From CAWDMW01 sp963803575 (GTDB lineage Bacteria > Pseudomonadota > Alphaproteobacteria > Rickettsiales > UBA998), in the NCBI GenBank assembly GCA_963803575.1, contig CAWDMW010000002.1, positions 1,674,001 to 1,738,000 of the forward strand: a DNA stretch of 64,000 bases, written 5' to 3'. Both the position numbers and the translations under genes were made by a program. Below the pieces are notes generated by a model. That model was not told the origin of the DNA, did not search any database, and was given only the letters and a program-made list of their open reading frames with translations. Below, piece after piece: positions 34,470-44,140 of this stretch (position 1 is its first letter; each line of letters opens with the position of its first letter).

Positions 34470-35777
34470 TTAGAGACGTATATTAACAGATAATGCATGA
34501 GCATCAAGCCCTTCGCATTTAGCAAGCACAGACGAAGCACCCGCTAATGCTCTAAAACCAGATTTACTGCACTCAATCACAGAGGTCTTTTTCATAAAGT
34601 TATACACAGATAGCCCCGAGGAAAATGCAGCACTTTGGGTTGTCGGCAATACGTGCGATGCTCCGGCAACGTAATCCCCTATCGCTTCCGGCGTATAGCG
34701 TCCCATAAAAATAGCTCCTGCGTGGGTTATATGATCTATCCAATCTTGTGGGTTCTCTACCGCCAGTTCCAAATGCTCTGCTGCAACAATATTAGCTAAT
34801 GCACAGGCCTGCATCTGATCTTTCACCACAATGCACATGCCAAATGTTTTCAGCGACGCATTGATAATGGTGCTACGATACAAGTTTTGTATATGCTGAC
34901 GCATGGTTTCCATCACCTCTTTTGCATAATCTGATGACGTAGTAATTAAAATGCTTTGCGCCAACTCATCATGCTCTGCTTGCGAAAGTAAATCTGCTGC
35001 CACCCATGATGCTGGAACTGAGCCATCCGCAACTACCGCAATCTCTGATGGGCCAGCGACCATATCAATGCCCACTACTCCGAACAGCTGCCGCTTTGCT
35101 TCTGCCACGTAAGCATTACCCGGGCCAGCAATCACATTTACCGGCGCAATTGTTTCAGTGCCATACGCCATCGCTGCAACAGCCTGTGCGCCACCAACAC
35201 AATATATCTCATTCACCCCGGCCATACGTGCAGCAGCAATCACCGCCGGATTCACTTCACCATGAGGGGTTGGCACCGTCATAGCAATACGGGTGACTCC
35301 AGCCACTATAGCCGGAATAACATTCATCAGCACCGAGCTGGGATACGAAGCTTTCCCACCCGGAACATACATGCCAGCAGCATCCACTGGTGTCCAGCGC
35401 ATTCCCAAACGGTTTCCTTCATCATCGTTGTAATACCAATCTTCAGGCAATTGACGCTCGTGATAGGTGCGTATACGACGCGCAGCAAGGTCTAAAGCGT
35501 CCTGCACATCCTGCGGGCACTGGTCAGCAATTTGTTGTATGTTTTGCTCAGATAACCGCATTGTTTCCTGAGTCAGATTCACCTGATCCAGCGTATGCGT
35601 TAATTCCAGCAAGGCAGCATCTTTTTCATGTCTAACCCGTGCAATAATTTCTGCTACAGTTGCCGACACCTCGTGCGTATTATACTCACGCCTTTCTGCA
35701 AGAAACTCTTTCAGCGCACCAAGCGCATTCTCATCAGCAGATACATCAAACAGGCGTAGCAAGTCACGTGGAGGCAT
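34470..35777 (-). CDS. hisD: Histidinol dehydrogenase
   Basis: Zn enzyme that performs the last two oxidations of histidine synthesis. The 435-residue protein has PGGKASYPSSVLMN, VAGPGNAYVAEAKRQLFG, VAGPSEIAVVAD, the Zn ligands Gln and His in LLSQAEHDELAQS, the DWIDHITHAGAIFMGRYTPE block with EAIGDYVAGASHVLPT, and ALSVNIRL at the C-terminus. It overlaps hisG by 14 nt, with hisG upstream. No terminator separates it from the convergent pilin-like gene; the two stop codons are adjacent. Confidence 0.97.
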   Translation of the reverse strand: MPPRDLLRLFDVSADENALGALKEFLAERREYNTHEVSATVAEIIARVRHEKDAALLELTHTLDQVNLTQETMRLSEQNIQQIADQCPQDVQDALDLAARRIRTYHERQLPEDWYYNDDEGNRLGMRWTPVDAAGMYVPGGKASYPSSVLMNVIPAIVAGVTRIAMTVPTPHGEVNPAVIAAARMAGVNEIYCVGGAQAVAAMAYGTETIAPVNVIAGPGNAYVAEAKRQLFGVVGIDMVAGPSEIAVVADGSVPASWVAADLLSQAEHDELAQSILITTSSDYAKEVMETMRQHIQNLYRSTIINASLKTFGMCIVVKDQMQACALANIVAAEHLELAVENPQDWIDHITHAGAIFMGRYTPEAIGDYVAGASHVLPTTQSAAFSSGLSVYNFMKKTSVIECSKSGFRALAGASSVLAKCEGLDAHALSVNIRL

Positions 35778-36426
35778 GAACGGCCTCGGTAAACGTATGA
35801 ATCAGCTCGCTCATCATACTGTAACGGGTTTTGTATGTTGGTCTATGCACAATCAGTCGGGAGGATACCTGCATTAGTGTTTCGACTTCGACCATATGAT
35901 TCGCCTTTAACGTATTACCCGTTGATACGAGGTCTACAATACGCTCCGACAACCCCATGATAGGCGCCAGTTCCATAGCCCCGTTAAGCTTGATGCACTC
36001 TGCCTGCACTCCTCGCTTGGCAAAATACTCTTTTGTAACATTTGGATATTTCGTTGCCACCCGAATATGACTCCATTGGTTTGGATTATCTGATGCAGCC
36101 AACGCAACTGGCTCTGCAATAGACAGGCGACATTTTCCAATGTCCAGATCCAACGGTGCATAGACGTCAGGGTAGTTAAATTCTTCCAATACATCACTGC
36201 CAACCACACCAAGTTGTGCCGCACCGAACGCTACAAAAGTGGCAACGTCAAAACTACGCACACGAATAAAACGTATATGCTTATGGTTGCTGCCAAACAC
36301 AAGCTGCCTCGCAGATGCATCAAAGAATGCCGCTTCGGGCACAATGTCACATTGCTCCAGTACCGGCTGCAATTCTTTATATATTCTGCCTTTGGGAACA
36401 GCTATGGTTAAAGTGTCGTGTTTCAC
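35764..36426 (-). CDS. hisG: ATP phosphoribosyltransferase, short form (HisG-S)
   Basis: First enzyme of histidine synthesis. From a GTG at 36424-36426 the protein is 220 residues, starting MKHDTLTIAVPKGRIYKE, the usual N-terminus. It lacks the C-terminal regulatory domain of the long form, so by family knowledge it needs the HisZ subunit, which is not in this window. Motifs include FIRVRSFDVATFV, LGVVGSDVL, RVATKYPNVT and the PRPP loop DLVSTGNTLKAN. A longer frame to 36504 has no family support upstream. The promoter entry shows that the GTG coincides with the likely transcription start. Confidence 0.92.
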   Translation of the reverse strand: MKHDTLTIAVPKGRIYKELQPVLEQCDIVPEAAFFDASARQLVFGSNHKHIRFIRVRSFDVATFVAFGAAQLGVVGSDVLEEFNYPDVYAPLDLDIGKCRLSIAEPVALAASDNPNQWSHIRVATKYPNVTKEYFAKRGVQAECIKLNGAMELAPIMGLSERIVDLVSTGNTLKANHMVEVETLMQVSSRLIVHRPTYKTRYSMMSELIHTFTEAVHAST

Positions 36427-36433
36427 ATGATAA

Positions 36434-36462
36434 GATATAAAAACAATCCGTGCGAATAGCAA
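36434..36462 (-). promoter_or_regulatory. Predicted hisG promoter placing the GTG at the mRNA 5' end
   Basis: On the minus strand TTGCTA (36457-36462) and TATATC (36434-36439) are 17 bp apart; 7 nt then separate the -10 box from the hisG GTG. Confidence 0.5.
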
Positions 36463-36550
36463 GCATTTAGCCTGAGTCACACGTAATATTTCAACGTGTA
36501 TCATATATAAGCTATAGCCTTATTCAACGTAGCATCATACATTGTCACTT

Positions 36551-39361
36551 ATGACATCTGTTAGCACCTTCTTGGGACATAGGCATTTTGTGCAATCACT
36601 GGCACGTTATCTGCTGGAGAAATATCATCATGATGCGCAACCAGAAACGTTGCATCATCTCTATGTGCTGCTGCCAAATAACCGTAGCATTACCTCTTTG
36701 AAGGAAGCGCTTTTTGCACTATGCCCTAAAGGATTGCTGCTGCCAAACATGATTGCATTATCCGATATTGGAAACTCATCCCTCATGCCATTTGCTTCTG
36801 GCAGGAAACCAGCGACTCTGTCGTCTCATGCGCGCTTGAGCCTTACAACGCATTACATCATGAGACATAGTGATACACCGCTTGATATGGTGCAAGCAAC
36901 GCATCACGCACAATCATTGCTAAGCTTGCGCGACGACATCGCCAGAGCGGGAAGTAAGCAACTGCCTGCTATACCGCAAGATGCCTTTGCCGCGCACTGG
37001 AAAGAACGGCTATTGCTGTTTGAGCGTGTTATGAACGCACTGGATGACTGGATGAGCGAACATGACTATAGCGAGCCTATCCCCCAATATCATCATGAAG
37101 TTGATGCGCTGATTCAACACTGGAAACATCATCCACCCAGCATTCCAGTGGTTGCCGCCGGTTCGACAGGTAGCCAACCTGCAACGGCCAGATTACTTCG
37201 AGCAATCGCACAACTGACTCATGGGCATGTTATCCTGCCCGGTCTGGATGGTTCCATGCCGCAAGAAATGCTACAGCATGTAAGCTATTCACATCCCCAA
37301 TACCATATACATTCACTGTTAGCATCTATGGGGTTAGCACCCAAAGACGTATCCGTTATACGATATGCCCCTGATAAACGGGAGACTTTCACACGCCATG
37401 TCATGACACCTGCCGCTTTAGGCGATCAGTTGCAATCCTATCGACCTGACAGTGATGTGACGGAACATATTACGCTCACGGACGTTACAGACGATGTAGC
37501 GGAAGCACAATATGTTGCCTTGGCGGTACGTGAAGCACTCACGCAAACCGGACAACATATTGCCATCATCAGTGAAAAACAGACATTCATCCGGACATTA
37601 ACGGCGTTGTTGCAACAGGCTGGAATCCCAGTAAATCATGCGGCAGGACTGCCAGCAGAACATCACCCTGCATGGCAATATACACAATTACTGGCTAACA
37701 TACTGACGCAACCCTATCGTTCAAGCCGCTTACTCGCATTATTGCGCCACCCCTATTTCATGCCATCCTACCGAAAAGAAGCATTGGAGCTGGCAACACT
37801 GCTTGACCAGCACCATGTGCGTGGGTGGCATAGCTACACTGATCTTGCCACAGTGCTAACTGATGAGTCTATCACCCAAACCATGTCCCCTGCCATACGT
37901 ACGATATTAACGCTTATATCAGATAATACGGTATCAGCTTATGCAGTAACACCATGTATCACCTTACTTCATCAGCATAGCATATGCACAAAGGCTTCTA
38001 CGCAAGGACTGAACGCAGACCAAGCAGCAATTATTGACCAATTGCTGTTATTACTTGAATCTATTGGCCAGCATCAGCCAGGCAGCCGCTGTATACCGAT
38101 ACATTACAGCCATTTGCTGCAACAATATATTGTGAGTGAATCTATCTCGCCAGACATACCTGACATATCACCCGTCTCTATTATCGGAGCCATGGAAGCA
38201 AGAAGCATACAGGCAGATATGGTAATTATTCCGCATATGAATGAAGGAAACTGGCCGCCTGCGCCCGGGCGTGATCCATGGCTTAATGTTCAGACACGCC
38301 GCCAGCTGGCCTTAAACGCTGATGAACGACGTATTGGACTTGCAGCACATGATCTTGCAATGATGTTGCAGCAAATCCCTCACATCGTATGTACCCGCGC
38401 GGCCAATGAACAAAACACACCCATGCAATCCTCGCGATTTTTTGAACGCTTGAAACTATTAGTACCACCTCCGGTTAAGCCACCACTCTCTGAGTGGAGA
38501 CGACATATGGCGCAAGCAACAGGGCTGCAACCACTGCCAAACTCTGCTCCTGCACCAACGCCAGATGTACAATACCGCATGAAGCGCGTTAGTGCCAGCG
38601 TCTGTGAAGCGCTGATGTGCAACCCGTTTGACGTGTATGTTTCACCTATTTGCGGTCTGCGCGCGCGTGACCCTATTGATGAACCGTTTAATCGCCGCTT
38701 ATTTGGTGTATTGCTGCATAAAGCTGTGCAGGAGGCAGCCACCCATTACGATAATGAAGAGCATTACTACGCGACATTGCAGTATAAACTATATGAGGAT
38801 TTGAAGCATTATGTACCCGAAGCGGAGCGACAATTTTATGCCATGCAACTGCAACATATTACTGAAAACATGATTGCAGAAGAACGCCATCGCTACCCTG
38901 ATGTAGCACAATTAACAGTCGAACAAAATCTGGAATATACCCTGAACACACCATTGGGAGAAGTCACTTTACATGCGCGTATTGATCGTATTGAGTCATA
39001 CCATAATGGTACAAGCGCCATTATCGACCATAAAACCGGTGCCGTTCCTCCCGCCACAGAAGTGAAAGCAGGACGGAAAAATCAATTGCTTGTAGCGAGT
39101 CTTTTGCATCTGCATCACGCTAAAAATACGACCGTAAAACAGCTGGAATATTGGGAACATAAAGGGCGCGATACCTTATCTAAAGTAATGTACCCGTCCA
39201 AAACACTGCCTGATATTGACTGGCAGCAAACAGAAGAACAGCTCGGCGTCATGCTTGGGCATTACTGTTATAACCCGCTAGCCGCCTACATCTGGAACCC
39301 GCCATCCCAACAGCAACACTATTCCTTAGCCGCACATATCGCACGCGTTGGGGAGTGGTAA
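36551..39361 (+). CDS. addB: Double-strand break repair protein AddB (alphaproteobacterial type)
   Basis: Nuclease/inactivated-helicase subunit of the AddAB exonuclease that processes DNA ends for RecA. The 936-residue protein has the N-terminal helicase-like part (LLPNNRSITSLKEAL), VSIIGAMEARSIQADMVIIPHMNEG in the middle, and a C-terminal PD-(D/E)XK nuclease: the His in GVLLHKAVQEAA, Asp in LHARIDRIES, and IIDHKTGAVPP with the D...DxK pattern. I start at the ATG 36551 rather than the TTG at 36542. AddA usually follows directly, but here a convergent small gene does, and no addA is in the window. It diverges from hisG. Confidence 0.88.
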   Translation: MTSVSTFLGHRHFVQSLARYLLEKYHHDAQPETLHHLYVLLPNNRSITSLKEALFALCPKGLLLPNMIALSDIGNSSLMPFASGRKPATLSSHARLSLTTHYIMRHSDTPLDMVQATHHAQSLLSLRDDIARAGSKQLPAIPQDAFAAHWKERLLLFERVMNALDDWMSEHDYSEPIPQYHHEVDALIQHWKHHPPSIPVVAAGSTGSQPATARLLRAIAQLTHGHVILPGLDGSMPQEMLQHVSYSHPQYHIHSLLASMGLAPKDVSVIRYAPDKRETFTRHVMTPAALGDQLQSYRPDSDVTEHITLTDVTDDVAEAQYVALAVREALTQTGQHIAIISEKQTFIRTLTALLQQAGIPVNHAAGLPAEHHPAWQYTQLLANILTQPYRSSRLLALLRHPYFMPSYRKEALELATLLDQHHVRGWHSYTDLATVLTDESITQTMSPAIRTILTLISDNTVSAYAVTPCITLLHQHSICTKASTQGLNADQAAIIDQLLLLLESIGQHQPGSRCIPIHYSHLLQQYIVSESISPDIPDISPVSIIGAMEARSIQADMVIIPHMNEGNWPPAPGRDPWLNVQTRRQLALNADERRIGLAAHDLAMMLQQIPHIVCTRAANEQNTPMQSSRFFERLKLLVPPPVKPPLSEWRRHMAQATGLQPLPNSAPAPTPDVQYRMKRVSASVCEALMCNPFDVYVSPICGLRARDPIDEPFNRRLFGVLLHKAVQEAATHYDNEEHYYATLQYKLYEDLKHYVPEAERQFYAMQLQHITENMIAEERHRYPDVAQLTVEQNLEYTLNTPLGEVTLHARIDRIESYHNGTSAIIDHKTGAVPPATEVKAGRKNQLLVASLLHLHHAKNTTVKQLEYWEHKGRDTLSKVMYPSKTLPDIDWQQTEEQLGVMLGHYCYNPLAAYIWNPPSQQQHYSLAAHIARVGEW

Positions 39362-39386
39362 AAAAGAAGGAACCCGAAAGGGTTCC
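39361..39386 (-). terminator. Intrinsic terminator of the small acidic protein gene
   Basis: GGAACCC-GAAA-GGGTTCC is a perfect 7-bp hairpin (39369-39386); on the minus strand it is followed by TTCTTTTTT. Confidence 0.85.
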
Positions 39387-39406
39387 ATATAAATTAACGA
39401 CACCTC

Positions 39407-39694
39407 TTAATTAGGGGTATCTTCTTGCTCCTCTGGCTTTTGCTGAGAAGCCCACAGGTTATCCTCATACTTATCTAGGGTTAGCCCTCCGTGATCTTCT
39501 TCAATCCGAGTTTCACCTCGCTGGTAGTGTTTACCAGTTTCACCGTCTACATAAAGATCATCGCCAATCTCGTGTTTTGGTGTGGTAGGATCATTTTTTA
39601 GATCCTCTCTACGCTCAGCAGCCACAATGTCGGCTTCCGAAGGCTTGCTAAAAATTGCAGAAGCTGTTTCTTTAATAGAATCTAATAGTCCCAT
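39407..39694 (-). CDS. Small acidic hypothetical protein (95 residues)
   Basis: A hydrophilic protein beginning MGLLDSIKETASAIF, with many Glu/Asp residues (AERREDLKNDP, YVDGETGKHYQRGETRIEEDHGG) and no membrane segment or known motif. It has its own terminator 21 nt downstream, and ilvB ends 35 nt upstream on the same strand, so it may be the last gene of the ilvB transcript. Function unknown. Confidence 0.65.
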   Translation of the reverse strand: MGLLDSIKETASAIFSKPSEADIVAAERREDLKNDPTTPKHEIGDDLYVDGETGKHYQRGETRIEEDHGGLTLDKYEDNLWASQQKPEEQEDTPN

Positions 39695-39729
39695 GGTAAT
39701 GGTAAATAAAGCACTAGAAACAGATCAAC

Positions 39730-41511
39730 TTAAACCTGACTAATATCCAGCTCACCCGTAGATTCTTCAGCACCTAACACTAATTCATTATGAGCAGCAC
39801 CGGCTGGAATCATCGGGTACACATTTTCATCAGGGTCAACAATCACATCCAGCAGCACGGCACCCGGATGATCCAGCATAGCGCTCAGAGTTTCGTCCAG
39901 CTTATCCGGTGCATCACATCGCATTCCTTTCAACCCAAAAGACTCTGCCAATGCCACAAAATCGGGCAATGATTCCATATAAGATTCAGAATGGCGGTTA
40001 CCATGGAACATCTCTTGCCACTGCCTGACCATTCCCATATAATGGTTATTGAGAATAATAACTTTCACGGGCAAACGATACTGCTTTGCTGTGGCCAATT
40101 CCTGAATATTCATCATAAAAGAGGCTTCACCCGTCACGCACACCACCAGTTTGTCAGGATGCGCCACCTGCACGCCCAGTGCAGCAGGCAACCCATACCC
40201 CATTGTGCCAAGCCCACCGGAGGTCATCCAGCGATTAGGTTCTTCATAATCAATAAACTGCGCTGCCCACATTTGGTGCTGACCAACATCCGTTGTGATA
40301 TAACGGTCTTGCTTACGTGATAATTCATTAAACCGCGCCAGCACATGTTGGGGCTTGATAATCTCTTTACCCTGATTATACGAGAAGCTGTTACGCCCAC
40401 GCCACATCTCAATTTGCTTCCACCACGCCGCAATATCAGGCGATGGATTCAATCGTTTCCATGTAGCAATCATCATTTCCAGCGCTAATGCGGCATCACC
40501 CTTAATGGGTATATCCACAGCGATAGTTTTGTTAAACGAACTGGCATCAATATCCACGTGAATTTTACGTGAATGGGGTGAGAATCCATCCAGCCTACCC
40601 GTTACCCGATCATCAAAACGTGCGCCAATATTAATCATTACATCACACTCAGCCATCGCCATATTCGCTTCCAGCGATCCATGCATACCCAGCATCTTCA
40701 GGAATTGCTTGTCACTTCCGGGGTAACATCCCAGCCCCATCAGGGTAGACGTAATCGGGAAACCCGTAAGCTGAACCAATTCACGCAGTAATTCACTGGC
40801 ACGAGTACCAGCATTAATCACCCCGCCGCCTGTGTAAAACACAGGTTGGTGCGCTTGCGCCATCAGCATGACTGCCTGTTCAATCGCTTCCTGCTCAGGC
40901 ACGATTTTTGGCGTATAGGATGCACGCTTGACGTCCTCTTTCTTTACATAATCACCTTTTTGATTTTGAATATCTTTAGGAATATCCACCACCACCGGCC
41001 CTGGTCTGCCTGTTGTTGCCACATGAAAGGCCTCATGCATAATACGCGGCAAGTCGTCAATCGAGCGCACCAGATAATTATGCTTCGTACAGGAACGCGT
41101 AATGCCTGTGGTATCTGCTTCCTGAAATGCGTCACTGCCAATCAAGTGGCTAGGCACCTGCCCCGTAATCACCACTAGCGGAATAGAATCCAGCATTGCA
41201 TCGGTAATACCCGTCACAGCATTCGTGGCTCCCGGGCCGGACGTAACCAACACCACACCTGCCTTGCCTGTAGAGCGAGCATACCCTTCCGCAGAATGCG
41301 TGGCACCTTGTTCATGTCGCACCAGAATATGCCGTACAGCGTCTTGCTGAAACAATGCATCATAAATGGGAAGCACCGCACCACCCGGATAACCGAAAAT
41401 AGTATCAATGCCGTTATCTGCAATCGCACGCACAACCATTTCCGCACCAGTGACAGCATGTTGATTAGGCGTTGTAGAAGGAGGAGAAGAAAGCGATGGT
41501 GTCTGTGTCAT
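39730..41511 (-). CDS. ilvB: Acetolactate synthase, large (catalytic) subunit
   Basis: ThDP- and FAD-dependent enzyme forming acetolactate or acetohydroxybutyrate for Val, Leu and Ile synthesis. The 593-residue protein has GAEMVVRAIADNGIDTIFGYPGG with a catalytic Glu in VRHEQGATHSAEGYARSTGK, LVTSGPGATNAVTGI, the central FAD domain (GARFDDRVTGRLDGF), and the ThDP loop TGEASFMMNIQELATAKQY to ILNN (GEA instead of GDG, a variant I believe occurs in related species). The regulatory subunit gene ilvN, usually next to it, is absent. The N-terminal 20 residues are Ser/Pro/Thr-rich and non-conserved. Confidence 0.96.
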   Translation of the reverse strand: MTQTPSLSSPPSTTPNQHAVTGAEMVVRAIADNGIDTIFGYPGGAVLPIYDALFQQDAVRHILVRHEQGATHSAEGYARSTGKAGVVLVTSGPGATNAVTGITDAMLDSIPLVVITGQVPSHLIGSDAFQEADTTGITRSCTKHNYLVRSIDDLPRIMHEAFHVATTGRPGPVVVDIPKDIQNQKGDYVKKEDVKRASYTPKIVPEQEAIEQAVMLMAQAHQPVFYTGGGVINAGTRASELLRELVQLTGFPITSTLMGLGCYPGSDKQFLKMLGMHGSLEANMAMAECDVMINIGARFDDRVTGRLDGFSPHSRKIHVDIDASSFNKTIAVDIPIKGDAALALEMMIATWKRLNPSPDIAAWWKQIEMWRGRNSFSYNQGKEIIKPQHVLARFNELSRKQDRYITTDVGQHQMWAAQFIDYEEPNRWMTSGGLGTMGYGLPAALGVQVAHPDKLVVCVTGEASFMMNIQELATAKQYRLPVKVIILNNHYMGMVRQWQEMFHGNRHSESYMESLPDFVALAESFGLKGMRCDAPDKLDETLSAMLDHPGAVLLDVIVDPDENVYPMIPAGAAHNELVLGAEESTGELDISQV

Positions 41512-41584
41512 AAAATGAAAGGCTAATGATAAATTGAGATAATGACTTTACCGCACAACTACCTTCAACTCAAGCATCATCAAA

Positions 41585-43006
41585 TCATGCAAATCCTTTT
41601 AATGCAGGTGCTATAACATCATCACTTATGAGTGACGCTACCGGATACGCGCAATAATCTGCGGCGTAATACGCACTAGGCCGCAAATTCCCGCTATGCC
41701 CTGTGCCACCAAATGGCGCCGCGCTGGCTGCACCCGTGAGCGGACGATTAAAATTAATCAGTCCGGCACGCAAGCGAGGGTACACATATTCCCAATCAGC
41801 CACATCATCTGAAATGAGTCCGGCAGACAAACCATACGCTGTGTTATTGGCAGCGGCAATAGCATCATCTAATCCATCAATACGCATTACCTGCAAAAGC
41901 GGCGCAAATGTTTCATCATCACTTTGCGCGGTAGCATCTGTCATATCAACCAATCCCGCTGTTACAAATGGCAAACTCTTATCAGACTGCTCTACCATAC
42001 GTATGGCTTTGCCACCTTGCGCCAGTAAGGCATCCTGCGCTTTCAACGTGTTGGCAGCTTGCTGCGTATTGACCAGACATGACATATACGGTTCCGGTTC
42101 CGTGGCAAACGGCTCTGCTACAATCATTGCATCAATACGCGCCGCTACCGCTTCAATGATAGCGTCACCCTGGGTACCTGTTGGCAACATCACACGGCGC
42201 GCGCAGGTGCAACGCTGACCAGTCGTCACGTAAGCAGAATCCACAATCAATGCTGCGGTCGCTTCAACATCAGAAGCACAACGCACGATGAGCGGATTAT
42301 TACCTCCCATCTCCAGTGCCAGCATAATTTCCGGCTTACCTGCCAGTGACTTATGAATCTGTTTACCCGTCTGGTAGCTTCCGGTAAATAACACCCCTGC
42401 CACGTCCGGGTGCGATGTCAAAGCAGCGCCTGTCTCTTTCATCCCCTGCACCAGATTCACGACACCATCCGGCAGACCTGCTTCATGCAACAATGATACC
42501 AGTAATTCGCCACATTTAGGTGTTTGCTCGCTTGGCTTAAACACAATCGTATTACCCGCCAGTAAAGCTGGAACCATATGGCCATTTGGCAAATGCATGG
42601 GAAAGTTAAACGGGCCAAACACGGCCATCACACCCAGTGGGCGGTGGGATAACGCCCGGCGCACTCCTCCATCCATTTCCGCGTTAGTGCTGCCCGTTCT
42701 GGTATGGTATGCATCAATCGAAATAGCGATCTTACTCACCAGCGCTCCCGCTTCAAGATATGCTTCACGGTACACTTTACCCATTTCCTGTGAAATAGCG
42801 CGCGCCAGCATGTCACGATTATCTGCAAGCAACTGACTATAACGCTCAAGCACAGTAATGCGTTCTTCCAGTGAGGTAAGTGACCAATCAGCGAAAGCAC
42901 GCTTAGCATTTGCCACGGCCTGATTCACTTGCCCGGCGTCACTCGCCTCCCCTTCCCATAATGGCTCTCCTGTTGCCGGATTTATGGACTGAAATATCTG
43001 TGTCAT
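41585..43006 (-). CDS. astD: Succinylglutamate-semialdehyde dehydrogenase
   Basis: Fourth step of the arginine succinyltransferase (AST) pathway: oxidises succinylglutamate semialdehyde with NAD. The 473-residue aldehyde dehydrogenase has VFGPFNFPMHLPNGH, VFKPSEQTPKCGELL, FTGSYQTGKQIHK (cofactor Gly), LEMGGNNPLIV (catalytic Glu) and the catalytic Cys in TTGQRCTCARR. The SINPATGEPLWEGEA start and RRALSHRPLGVMAVFGPFN are typical of AstD. It starts 5 nt after the astA stop. Confidence 0.93.
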   Translation of the reverse strand: MTQIFQSINPATGEPLWEGEASDAGQVNQAVANAKRAFADWSLTSLEERITVLERYSQLLADNRDMLARAISQEMGKVYREAYLEAGALVSKIAISIDAYHTRTGSTNAEMDGGVRRALSHRPLGVMAVFGPFNFPMHLPNGHMVPALLAGNTIVFKPSEQTPKCGELLVSLLHEAGLPDGVVNLVQGMKETGAALTSHPDVAGVLFTGSYQTGKQIHKSLAGKPEIMLALEMGGNNPLIVRCASDVEATAALIVDSAYVTTGQRCTCARRVMLPTGTQGDAIIEAVAARIDAMIVAEPFATEPEPYMSCLVNTQQAANTLKAQDALLAQGGKAIRMVEQSDKSLPFVTAGLVDMTDATAQSDDETFAPLLQVMRIDGLDDAIAAANNTAYGLSAGLISDDVADWEYVYPRLRAGLINFNRPLTGAASAAPFGGTGHSGNLRPSAYYAADYCAYPVASLISDDVIAPALKGFA

Positions 43007-43011
43007 GAGTT

Positions 43012-44031
43012 TTAAGCTCCTGTGTAAGTAATCGTGTCATTTGGTTGCAGCGCAAGCAAATTAGCACTGGGTGTATCAATCGTTACCGTACCATCATTAT
43101 GAAGCTGCACAAACCCCATACAGGTACGAAATTCGGCAAAAGTTGGCAGCGCAATCATGCAGCGTGTCCCTTGAGTCAACGCATCACCAGATACTGTACG
43201 AATCATTGCTGTACGACTCTCACGCACGGTACGAATGTCTGAGGTACGTGCTTCCAATGTTGGCCCCCCATCAAAGAGGTCAATATAATTATTATACACA
43301 AATCCTTCACGCTCAAGCATCGCTTTAGCTGGTTCACTATTTGCATAAGGGCGACCAATCACTTCGCGTGCCTCTTTAGGCAACAAATCAATATAAATAG
43401 GATAGCTTGGCATTAATTCAGAAATAAACCGGTTGCCTTGCGTGGCACAAATCCAGTCTGCTCGTGAAAAATCCATCTGAAAGAAATGGCGTGCCAGACT
43501 ATCATAAAACGGGGCGTTACCATTGCCATCGTGCCAGCCACGTATCTCGGCAATCACCCGATCCGCGAAGCGCTCTGGAAATAACGCCACAAACAAAAAA
43601 CGCATACGTGACAAAAACCGCCCCAGCCTGTCACGGCGATATTCCGGCATCAGGAACAGCGACCCAATCTCTGAGACACCCGTATGGTCATTGACCACCT
43701 GCAACATATCGTTACGCGAAAATATATCAAGTGACTCGGAATATTGCGTCACGGTAGTGAGTTTGTAGGAATACACCGGACGCTTTAAGCCAATATATGC
43801 CTCAATAGCGCATGTGCCAGCAATCTCTTTTGTGTCCGGGTCTTCCATGACAAAGAAATACAGGCTATCTTCTGCATCCGTGATGCTACCCTCAAAACTT
43901 TGCGCCGCCCGCTCCACTTTTTCTGCCAGCACATCCTGATCGGGTGGCAGCGAGGTCATACCAATACCGGCTGCTTCAGCAATACGCAGCACGGCATCTT
44001 GGTCAGTACGGGTAACGGGGCGGATAATCAT
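43012..44031 (-). CDS. astA: Arginine N-succinyltransferase
   Basis: First step of the AST pathway, transferring succinyl from succinyl-CoA to arginine; a GNAT-fold enzyme. The 339-residue protein starts MIIRPVTRTDQDAVLRIAE, followed by TSLPPDQDVLAEKVERAAQSF, GSLFLMPEYRRDRLGRFLSRMRF (acyl-CoA site), FADRVIAEIRGWHDGNGNAPFYDSL and a C-terminal domain with VYNNYIDLFDGGPTLEA. Order astA-astD matches the usual cluster, but astB, astE and a dedicated astC are missing here. The start codon lies 6 nt beyond a TATAAT box. Confidence 0.94.
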   Translation of the reverse strand: MIIRPVTRTDQDAVLRIAEAAGIGMTSLPPDQDVLAEKVERAAQSFEGSITDAEDSLYFFVMEDPDTKEIAGTCAIEAYIGLKRPVYSYKLTTVTQYSESLDIFSRNDMLQVVNDHTGVSEIGSLFLMPEYRRDRLGRFLSRMRFLFVALFPERFADRVIAEIRGWHDGNGNAPFYDSLARHFFQMDFSRADWICATQGNRFISELMPSYPIYIDLLPKEAREVIGRPYANSEPAKAMLEREGFVYNNYIDLFDGGPTLEARTSDIRTVRESRTAMIRTVSGDALTQGTRCMIALPTFAEFRTCMGFVQLHNDGTVTIDTPSANLLALQPNDTITYTGA

Positions 44032-44037
44032 AAGAGA

Positions 44038-44043
44038 ATTATA
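44038..44043 (-). promoter_or_regulatory. Perfect -10 box 6 nt before the astA start codon
   Basis: TATAAT on the minus strand. The -35 region is poor (TTGCAT lies 20 bp upstream). Transcription would begin at or inside the ATG. Confidence 0.5.
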
Positions 44044-44140
44044 GTAGTTAAGACGCCAGTGAGATGCAACGCAAAAGCATTTGGATTAAACGAATTTAGA
44101 AAAAGGAAAGGATGGCCAGTGTGGTAGCACACCCTAAAGA

